Source: Saccoglossus kowalevskii (taxonomy: Eukaryota > Hemichordata > Enteropneusta > Harrimaniidae). Taken from it: a stretch of DNA of 40,086 nucleotides. The stretch spans positions 39,819 through 79,904 of the forward strand of contig NW_003130858.1 in assembly GCF_000003605.2 (NCBI RefSeq), given 5' to 3'. The notes beneath the pieces are model-generated. The model had not been told where the DNA came from. It saw only the letters and a program-made list of their open reading frames with translations, and did no database searches. Made by a program: the position numbers and the translations under genes. Position 1 is the stretch's first letter, and each line of letters opens with the position of its first letter. This document shows positions 32,118-40,086 of this stretch, piece by piece.

Positions 32118-32992
32118 TATAGTCGAAACACACACAAACACCTCCAGATTTTTTCAGCGATGTAAGGATTTTATTATAATTAATTGTAATTTATAATTTA
32201 ACTTACCATTATCTATAGTTATTTCCTAACGTTGCCAGCCTGAAAAGTTGTTATTTTCTGTTTAATATGTATTTGATTTTATGTATGCGTGCATTGCTTG
32301 GCTTTGTGCAAAATAATAGCATAATAAATGTTTTAATAATTTATTTGGGCGTGTCTCTTCCATCTGTGTATCATAACCCTCATTTCTACATTGTGCGTCA
32401 CTGGTGAATGCATTGCATTTATGTCGTGTGCCTGAATTGATAACCTATTTGACATGGGACCCATTAGTCGGTACTTAAGTTAGCCGATGCCGCTGATGTG
32501 TACTTAGAGTTTAAACATTATCAGGGATTAAATACAGGTTAAATACTCGAGTAGGAGGGTCCCGGATATCACAGTCTAACATGACCGCATGATTACCCCT
32601 TACTACTCTCGTGTATAACTGTAGAACTATAAACAAATACAGTATGTTTTAGCTATAAATAAAAAAAAATGAAAATTGAAAGGAACACCAAGAGGTTTTT
32701 GAAAGAATATCGCTCAAAATAAAAATACTAAGTTCAGCTCAAAGCTGGCAATAATCAAATGTTAATCAATTGTATAATTTATTGATTTCTCAATAGTAGT
32801 CGACTAAGTTTAAGCCTTCATATACGATATTTTCAGGATCTGGATACACGATGAACATGAATGACCCAATTTCTCAACTACATCAACACCCAACATCCCA
32901 CTACCAAATTTACCGCCGAATGATCAAGAAGAAAAGTTACATTTTTAGTGTGGTGTACTATTTTATCCTACACTCCAATTATTGTAATCATC

Positions 32993-33325
32993 ATTAGCCA
33001 TTTCAAATTATACACTATTAATATTGGATTTATGAAATTATTTCGGCAACCTAGCGACTGAGGGCTATACCGGAAGGGGTACGTGTCACCCAACCCATTG
33101 TTGCCACTTGGCACTATGAGTAACAACCGAAATACTTTAACTACTGCCAGTGAATGAGACACTTCCTATCATCATGTGTTACATTGGCCATTTCAAATTA
33201 TGCACAATAAATATTGGACTTATAAAATTATGTTGGCAACCTAGCGGCTGAGGGCTATACCGGAAAGGGCATGTGTCCCCAACCTACTTTTGACACTATG
33301 GGTAACAACCTAAATATTTCAACAT
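32993..33325 (+). repeat. direct repeat, two copies 190 bp apart
   Basis: Copy 1 starts near 32993 and copy 2 near 33183. Shared blocks include CCATTTCAAATTAT, GGCAACCTAGCG and CTGAGGGCTATACCGGAA. The copies differ by substitutions and small indels, so the duplication is not recent. Ordinary tandem duplication or a SINE-like element are both possible; no Pol III box was recognised. Confidence 0.75.
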
Positions 33326-35570
33326 TATTCTATTTCCATATATTAGTTAATTCATATATTTGCAATAAAATTAGGGGTCGTCACTTCCAGGACGCACTCC
33401 TTTGCAATGCCTCACTTGGGTGCCGACGTATCCGTGCTACAGTTTTAGTAATTATGATTTGTAGAGCCGACACCTGCACGAGTCGTCATTGTGTGCCCGC
33501 TTATTTATTGGCAGAAATTATGTCTGGTGTAAATTGCCTATGCCTTATTCCCACTGTTGTTCGAGTGGTGTTAACTCACGAATATGACTATGTACAAAAT
33601 AATTCAGCAACATATCTAGTATACAATACACTATCCATAAGTCATTGACCCCAATGATGAGAGTCACAATGTCACATAAATAATTAATGATTTAAACAAG
33701 TAAACACTAGACTTCTAACTACTAACCTTCGACACAACGGTATGTGTGTTTGATATAAGTTGGTACAGAACTACTTTTGTAAATAATTTTGTAAATACAC
33801 TACTAACACAGTTTATTCATCTATCAAAGTATTTCGATATAACTTCAAACTTCAAAACCCAAAAGTGATGAAATATATATTCAGCAAAGAATTAGTCGAG
33901 ACTGTCAAACTGTAAGAGTTCATTGCCACTGTTATTTATATGTATCTTAAATCATGATAAAACGATAAAATGACTGCATATCTATATTACGCCTGTCTGC
34001 AAAAAAATACTTGTTCTGTTAACATATATTTAGGCCCAACTATATTGCGATTAAATGTACACATACAATGTACGCAGTAATATTTATAGCTACATTTTTA
34101 GACGTTCTGCCTTCAATGCCACGGTGTTATGTCGTATGACTGGCCCGGCTCTCACGTTATTGTTTACTATGACTTGAATAATATAGTGATCAATCATTGT
34201 CAGTTCTTTTCACATATCGAATGCTTATTCAAACACTATTACTTCAAACTTTTGATATTTCTGAAAGTGGATGTGAAATGTTGAAAAATACACTAGGGTG
34301 TATTAAAACAAAGCTCATGCTCAAAATATATCATGACGTTTGATTATTTTATTTATATGTACACAAAACAAGGAAATTGGATAAATTAAAATTTAACTCA
34401 TTCAGCAAATTGGCAAATATAATGACTAAAATACCACAATCAGGTGACTGATTTTGTATAAACGATTTGTATTAAACGATATGGAAAATCAATTATTGTT
34501 AATCGTGCATAACCCAACAACAAAATATAACCATGTTGGTTATAGTTTGCGGCTGATTTGTATGATTTATATATTCCAATTGCTTCGTTCCGGATGTGTT
34601 GTACAGTTCCCAATAATATTATCTCATTTTATATTATAGCTTATACGCAAATATGTGAGATATGTGAATAAGAATTTGAGAAATACGAAGATCAATAGGT
34701 GAAGAACGTATAACTAATTATCTCATCGTTATTTATTTATTTGTCGGTCATAACAAGAAGTATATTTAGGAATTTTAAAACATAAATTGAGAGGATGAAG
34801 TTCAACTCAAGCTACATATTCAAATATATTCTATTATATACATACTTAGTGATACATAATCACAAACATCATTATATTATTCTATAATTACGTGATAGCA
34901 ACTCGTTAAAAATTATTTTGATACAAAATCGTTGAGTTTAGGCAATGAAATAAACATCGATATCATTTAACACGATATAATGGGCATGATTGTAATGTTA
35001 ATTATATCAATGAATAAAAATTAGTTATCCCATGTGACATAAAATATCCTTATTGTAAAAAAATAGAAAATAGATGGATAACTTTCAGTGTGACAAATCA
35101 TCAAGTAAAAAAGAACTCAAAATACAACAAAAGTCAAATATGATCTTCAGTTTCAACTCTACTTCACTGTCATTGACCAAGTAAAAGCAGGCATTTCATT
35201 ATTGATGTTAACCATGTCCTAGCACAATGGCTTAATAATAACGTACCATTATTATATCTTATTTTCGTCACTTCTTGTCTTTACCATCTACAGTACAATA
35301 ATTATGGAGTGGTGATGTAGAATTAAACAAATAATCGGTAAGTAAGTGTTGCTGAAAATAAAAACGTTATGATTAAAACCACATATCCTCGCCATTACGT
35401 ACTGCAGGGCAGGGAATGTAATACCACACAAAAGGTTGTACAGCATTTTAATTTCGCATTTTAATATAAGCTCATGAAAAAATGTTAAACTGAAACACTG
35501 CATTCTCAGAAAATAAGACTTTAATATTCAACATAACTCAGAAAGAGATTATGTGGGTTTGTTATTTTTG
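33326..35570. other. intergenic, no gene recognised
   Basis: Mostly AT-rich. The plus-strand frame at 33271-33648 (125 codons) overlaps the second direct-repeat copy and has a GC-richer middle, but I recognise no domain and its cysteine-rich stretch does not fit a known module. I do not call it. Confidence 0.45.

Positions 35571-35573
<3 letters not shown>

Positions 35574-35613
<40 letters not shown>
35574..35613. repeat. (AT)n microsatellite
   Basis: About 20 uninterrupted AT dinucleotides just downstream (in minus-strand sense) of the death-effector-domain exon. Confidence 0.95.
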
Positions 35614-35617
<4 letters not shown>

Positions 35618-35672
35618 TCAGAAAATGGTTGAAAATATTTTGTAAACCAGTTAATTCACACAACTCACTCAC

Positions 35673-35906
35673 CTACTTCTTCAAACCTTCCCATATATTT
35701 GGTATTTGTTGTGCTAAATCAGCCCGATCAATTAGGTTTAAATATTTCACAAGACGCGTGAAATTGTCACGTTGACTATTAATGATTCCGTGCTCATGAA
35801 GCTTAATTATAAAGTCTACGCCAGTCTTTATGTCTTCTCGGTTATTCTTTTTTATGTCGTTTATGATTAACGCTTTCAGATTGTTGAGTTCACTTGTACG
35901 AAACAT
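35673..35906 (-). CDS. death effector domain exon
   Basis: The minus-strand frame encodes helices 2-6 of a death effector domain, an adaptor module of caspase and apoptosis or innate-immune signalling. Read in order: ELNNLKALIINDI (helix 2), DIKTGVDFIIKLHEHGII (helices 3-4), NFTRLVKYLNLI (helix 5) and DRADLAQQI (the R-x-D-L motif and helix 6). The frame ends with TAG after EGLKK; a GTAGGT at the same place could instead be a donor. ATG at 35906 gives a start, but helix 1 would then be missing. A helix-1-like segment lies in the exon at 36015-36077. An acceptor-like CAAG sits inside the ATG region, one base out of phase with that exon. Confidence 0.7.
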   Translation of the reverse strand: MFRTSELNNLKALIINDIKKNNREDIKTGVDFIIKLHEHGIINSQRDNFTRLVKYLNLIDRADLAQQIPNIWEGLKK

Positions 35907-36014
35907 TGCATTTGTTAAACAAAATTAATCACCCTAACTTCTTTCAATAGTACAAATAATTGTAGATTACGTTAATGAAATTAACACTACATAAAATCAA
36001 TATATTGCTCTTAC

Positions 36015-36077
36015 GTTCGCCTAAATCTTTTCCGACCTCAAGTGCAAACTCCCCGATTGGATTGCGACAGTGATGTC
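36015..36077 (-). CDS. upstream exon with helix-1-like segment of the DED gene
   Basis: 63 bases, phase 1 at both ends, with minus-strand acceptor AAAACTAG and donor GAAC|GTAAGA. It encodes HHCRNPIGEFALEVGKDLGE. EFALEVGKDLGE has the pattern of DED helix 1, so together with the exon at 35673-35906 it could complete the domain. The phases, however, miss by one base at the only AG near the downstream exon. Either a small exon is missing, a different site is used, or the gene is damaged. Its 5' half is duplicated at 36249-36268. Confidence 0.5.
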
Positions 36078-36430
36078 CTAGTTTTGAGGAAGAACAAGTG
36101 AAGGAACAAAACTTACGTACTTTGATTGTCTGTTATTCATGCTTCATTGTTTGCCTGTTTTATTGAGTCTAATGCTAATACAAGTTATACTACAATAGCA
36201 GCTTTTATTGTTTGCAATTTTATTTCATTAATTGTATTATTCGATTGGATTGCGACAGTGATGTCCTTGTTTTGAGGAAGAACAAGTGAAGGAACAAAAC
36301 TTACGTACTTTGATTGTCTGTTATTCATGCTTCATTGTTTGCCTGTTTTATTGAGTCTAATGCTAATACAAGTTATACTACAATAGCAGCTTTCATTGTT
36401 TGCAATTTTATTTCATTAATTGTATTATTC
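36055..36430. repeat. 188-bp tandem duplication
   Basis: Two head-to-tail copies, 36055-36242 and 36243-36430, differ at only two or three positions (for example CCTAGTTTT against CCTTGTTTT). The unit starts inside the small exon at 36015-36077, so the second copy contains the acceptor and only the 5' part of that exon. In the second copy the acceptor reads CAAG instead of CTAG. Confidence 0.92.
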
Positions 36431-36719
36431 GATTAGCTGAATATACCGCAACAATGTGGATATGTTTACCTGTATCTGAGGAACTGTCATGTGGTGTAGC
36501 TGGTATATTAATTGATGTTCCAGATTGTATAATTCATTATTGTCTTGAAACAAAGTTTAAAAATAAAGCAAAAAAAAACCCATAGGCATAATACATGAAA
36601 AAGTTTTTTAGATATAAATGGTAGTTACGCTATTCCATGTTTTTACGTATCACTGCATGACATCGAGTTTATAAAGAATAACCGTGCGTAACCGTCGCGT
36701 AACCATCAGATTATCCGAT

Positions 36720-38255
36720 GGGGTAACCGTCGCGTAACCGTCAGCGGAATCACTTTGTTTGTCGTTCGATTCGTTCAAAGTAAATCAACGGAAATCTTTG
36801 AAAAAAAAAACGCCGATTTCGACTCAACGTTTATAGCGCATACTTCTAAATAACCGCTGATTAGATTGGACGGAAGAAACGTAAAAGCAGAAATACACGC
36901 CAATTTACGTTGAAATTGAAACGACATGTGTGGCACCAATGTCAGACAAAACCAAGTAAGATTTGTTTTCTCTGAGATGATTGGACTTACAAACATAATT
37001 TAGTGGTCATAGGTTTAGCGAAGATGTGGGTTAAACCCAAAAAATATCAAAGGCCACTTTACAAAATGTCAATAGTTCAAGTGTTCAATAGACAAACATA
37101 CACAATTTAGCCTGAAAAGATAAGGACTGTAGAGGGCGCAAAACTATTTAATCGTGTAAGCCATGACATTGTAAAGCATGAATTGTACGGTGTAACTGGA
37201 CATGTGTTCGGCGAAGGCGCAATAACAGAAATAATTTTGTAAAAAGGCACTACGAATACGTATGTTATAAATTATTATTATACATCTGTCAACGTAACGC
37301 CATATTTATAGCGTGCCGTACATTTGCGGTATTTTACGGGGTATTTCCATCATAACATATAAGGAAATGTGAACATGGAATGATTATCCGCGTAAGCTGC
37401 GCGTCGGTCGATACTCCAGCTGCACTGTCTTCGTGAATACTCTGAAGTAATCACGTAATAATCTCATATTATATGTCGCTATGTTGGCATGTTTATGTAA
37501 TGTATATTTACAGTCGCTGAACAAGCACTCCGCCACGATCGTATCAATGCGTATTAGTTCCAAACAGCATATACAACACCATCAAACACATGTGCACCTA
37601 ACACACAAATATATAGTTGATGCACGGACGATGACCATAAATTAGTAAATTATAAATTGATTAGTTTGAAATATATTTCTAGAGTCTTTAAACCAGACCG
37701 CGCAAGCAGGTTCATGTGAAAAGTGAATGATAACTATCATGCTAAAGCATTAGCGCCGCAGTACTGGGGTATTTCTGATAAATAAGTTGAACGTAAAACA
37801 ACGACACACACTGAGTTGCCGGTCAATTTACGCTGAAAGTATAAAACGGGCAACTTAAGTTCAGTGTAAAACGACAGCAAATTTAGGAATTTTCACTGTT
37901 TACGCTGAACGTATAAAGCGCACAACTTCGAAATTTACGTTTCAGTTTCGACGGTTACGCGACAGAAATTCGAACGTATATTTATCCAAATGTTTACAAC
38001 GGTTACGTGATAAAACATGTCGCAATCCGGCAAGCAGTTACGACGGAAATTTTAATTTTAATACAATGCATGTCAAATCATTGACAACTGTCTGAACAGT
38101 TTTTAATATAGAAATATTCAATATATAATATTTACAAAAGTCGCTATTTGCACTCCCTTTTGAATTGACATTTTTGGACTACATAACACCAGCTGAAATG
38201 TTTTCTTCATCAATGAGTGGTACTTTTTTAGGTGCAATAATAAAACAAGTGTTAC
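36720..38255. repeat. 1.8-kb tandem unit, copy A
   Basis: Starts GGGGTAACCGTCGCGTAACC and recurs at 38521 with offsets of 1801-1803 bases. Within it the left end (GTAACCGTCGCGTAACCGTC) and sites near 37960-38045 (GACGGTTACGCGACAG, ACGGTTACGTGAT) are inverted to each other. Short motifs such as TTTACGCTGAA and GTATAAARCG recur inside. This looks like a non-autonomous DNA transposon or complex MITE that was duplicated together with its right flank. No transposase is recognisable. Open frames inside, such as the minus-strand frame at 36775-36996, are not conserved as proteins. Confidence 0.88.
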
Positions 38256-38292
38256 ATGAAAACAATTTTCAGAAGAAATCTTTACAATTTAC

Positions 38293-38403
38293 CTTTTGCT
38301 TCTTCACGAACTCTCAACGCTAGTTCAATGCCATCCTCACTTTTGTCTGGATATGACTGTAACGAAGCTTCTCTGTCAGTTTCATTACACAGAGAATGTT
38401 TGT
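38293..38403 (-). CDS. phase 1-1 exon of the DED-type gene
   Basis: 111 bases on the minus strand, acceptor TTTATCAG and donor AAAG|GTAAAT, phase 1 at both ends. It encodes KHSLCNETDREASLQ and GIELALRVREEAK. The last segment resembles IGEFALEVGKDLGE of the exon at 36015-36077 in pattern (E-[LF]-A-L-x-V), so it may be a duplicated helix or linker. Its last G joins GA of the next exon in frame. It lies between the two 1.8-kb copies and is absent from copy B. Confidence 0.5.
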
Positions 38404-38473
38404 CTGATAAATAAGAAAGATGTAATATTATTTTATGAATACTTGAGAATCACCCATAATCTGAATAACTAAC

Positions 38474-38515
38474 CTATTTCTGACCGACAATTTGTAAGTG
38501 AGATTTTATATGCAT
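38474..38515 (-). CDS. candidate mini-exon of the DED-type gene
   Basis: 42 bases on the minus strand, acceptor CAACAG and donor ATAG|GTTAGT, phase 1 at both ends. It encodes AYKISLTNCRSEI and joins in frame to the exon at 38293-38403. NCRSEI recalls HCRNPI in the exon at 36015-36077. It is short, so support is limited to splice signals and phase. A copy with one base deleted occurs at the very end of the window. Confidence 0.3.
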   Translation of the reverse strand: MHIKSHLQIVGQK

Positions 38516-38520
38516 CTGTT

Positions 38521-40086
38521 GGGGTAACCGTCGCGTAACCGTCAGCGGAATCACTTCGTTTGTCGTTCGATTCGTTCAACGTAAATCAACGGAAATCTTT
38601 GAAAAAAAACGCCGATTTCGACTCAACGTTTATAGCGCATACTTCTAAATAACCGCTGATTAGGTTGGACGGAAGAAACGTAAAAGCAGAAATACACGCC
38701 AATTTACGTTGAAACTGAAACGACATGTGTGGCACCAATGTCAGACAAAACCAAGTAAGATTTGTTTTCTCTGAGATGACTGGACTTAAACACATAATTT
38801 AGTGGTCATAGGTTTAGCGAAGATGCGGGCTAAACCCCAAAAATATCAAAGGCCACTTTACAAAATGACAATAGTTCAAGTGTTCAATAGACAAACATAC
38901 ACAAGTTAGTATGCAAAGATAAGGATTGTAGAGGGCGCAAAACTATTTAATCGTGTAAGCCATGACATTGTAAAGCATGAATTGTACGGTGTAACTGGAC
39001 ATGTGTTAAGCGAAGGCGCAATGACAGAAATAATTTTGTAAAAAGGCACTACGAATGAGTATGTTATAAATTATTATTATACATCTGTCAACGTAATGCC
39101 ATATTTAGAGCGTGCCGTAAATTTGCGGTATTTTACGGGGTATTTCCATCATAACATATAAATAAAGAAATGTGAACATGGAATGAATATCCGAGTAAGC
39201 TGCGCGTCGGTCGATACTCCAGCTGCACTGTCTTCGTGCATACTCTGAGGTAATCACGTAATAATCTCATATTATATGTCGCTATGTTGGCATGTTTATG
39301 TAATGTATTTTTACAGTCGCTGAACAAGCACTCCGCCACGATCGTATCAATGCGTTTTAGTTCCTACAGCATATACAACACCATCAAACATATATGTAAC
39401 AAACAACAAATATATAGTTGATGCACGGACGATGACCATAAATTAATAAATTATAAATTGATTAGTTTAAAATATATATTTCTAGAGTCTTTAAACCAGG
39501 CCACGCAAGCAGGTTCGAATGAAAAGTCAATGATAACTATCATGCTAAAGCATTAGCGCCGCAATATTGGGGTATTTCTGATAAATAAGTTGAACGTAAA
39601 ACAACGAAAAACACTGAGTTGCCGGTCAATTTACGCTGAAAGTATAAAACGGGCAACTTAAGTTCAGTGTAAAACGACATCAAATTTAGGAATCTTCACT
39701 GTTTACGCTGAACGTATAAAGCGCACAACTTCGAAATTTACGTTTCAGTTACGACGGTTACGCGACAGAAATTCGAACGTATATTTATCCAAATGTTTAC
39801 AACGGTTACGTGATAAAACATGTTGCAATCCGGCAAGCAGTTACGACGGAAATTTTAATTTTAATACAATGCATGTCAAATCATTGACAACTGTCTGAAC
39901 AGTTTCTAATATAGAAATATTCAATATAGAATATTTTCAAAAGTCGCTATTTACACTCCCTTTTGAATTGACATTTTTGGACTACATAACACCAGCTGAA
40001 ATGTTTTCTTCATCAATGAGTGGTACTTTTTTAGTGCAATAATAAAACAAGTGTTACCTATTTCTGACCGACATTTGTAAGTGAGA
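38521..40086. repeat. 1.8-kb tandem unit, copy B
   Basis: A close copy of 36720-38255 with scattered substitutions and small indels (for example the A-run near 38602, eight against ten in copy A). Near 40055 it jumps from CAAGTGTTAC directly to CTATTTCTGACCGAC, which in copy A are separated by about 220 bases containing the exon at 38293-38403. The window ends in the sequence that precedes the next unit start in copy A, so a third unit may follow. Confidence 0.88.

Noticed and set aside
32840-32950. Possible plus-strand exon after TATTTTCAG
   Set aside because: No good donor or terminal frame in a defined phase, and no neighbouring exon to connect it to.
36430-36585. Plus-strand frame and a possible minus-strand exon next to the 188-bp duplication
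   Set aside because: The minus-strand exon would be phase 1-0 and cannot fit the 1-1 chain of neighbouring exons; the plus frame has no splice or domain support.
36775-36996. Minus-strand frame repeated at 38586-38795 in the second 1.8-kb copy
   Set aside because: The copies differ in the length of an A-run that shifts the frame end, and there is no recognisable domain; repetition reflects the DNA duplication only.
39510-39540. GGTTCGAA-like tRNA B-box string
   Set aside because: No A-box, cloverleaf or acceptor stem could be formed around it.

Overview
The window is AT-rich animal DNA: split genes with GT-AG introns, secreted and membrane modules joined at phase-1 boundaries, and remains of several retrotransposons. 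The gene content (an Ig-domain receptor tyrosine kinase, a filamin/NXPE-like domain and a death effector domain) indicates an invertebrate metazoan. I cannot name the phylum. There are two runs of N, 11578-11627 and 23651-24345. I recognised no tRNA, rRNA or CRISPR array.

Layout. 1-5400: minus-strand debris of a DIRS-like retrotransposon (tyrosine recombinase, reverse transcriptase, zinc-finger gag-like ORF) plus a 118-bp fold-back hairpin. 6616-16139: the main gene, a plus-strand receptor tyrosine kinase. It has a candidate signal-peptide exon, four tandem copies of a two-exon Ig cassette (about 670 bp each), a transmembrane exon, a juxtamembrane exon, seven kinase exons and a short C-terminal exon with two tyrosine motifs. 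From the Ig cassettes to the stop codon the exon phases fit, except for single-base frameshifts in cassettes 1 and 3. One kinase intron carries an antisense LINE reverse-transcriptase relic.

16140-25150: mostly intergenic, with two minus-strand LINE endonuclease relics of one family, a pogo-like transposon end and a few unrecognised minus-strand coding islands. 26165-30536: exons of a plus-strand filamin/NXPE-like gene, apparently frameshifted once, with a large AT-rich minisatellite (about 50-bp unit) in an intron. 30537-35570: sparse, with a direct repeat and unassigned ORFs.

35673-40086: minus-strand exons of a probable death-effector-domain gene, disturbed by a 188-bp tandem duplication that cuts through one exon and by a 1.8-kb tandem duplication. 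The 1.8-kb unit contains a transposon-like sequence with inverted GTAACCGTC motifs. The second unit has lost one exon, and the window stops at the unit boundary, so the array may continue. The shared theme is recent local duplication of phase 1-1 exon cassettes, in the receptor ectodomain and in the DED gene.
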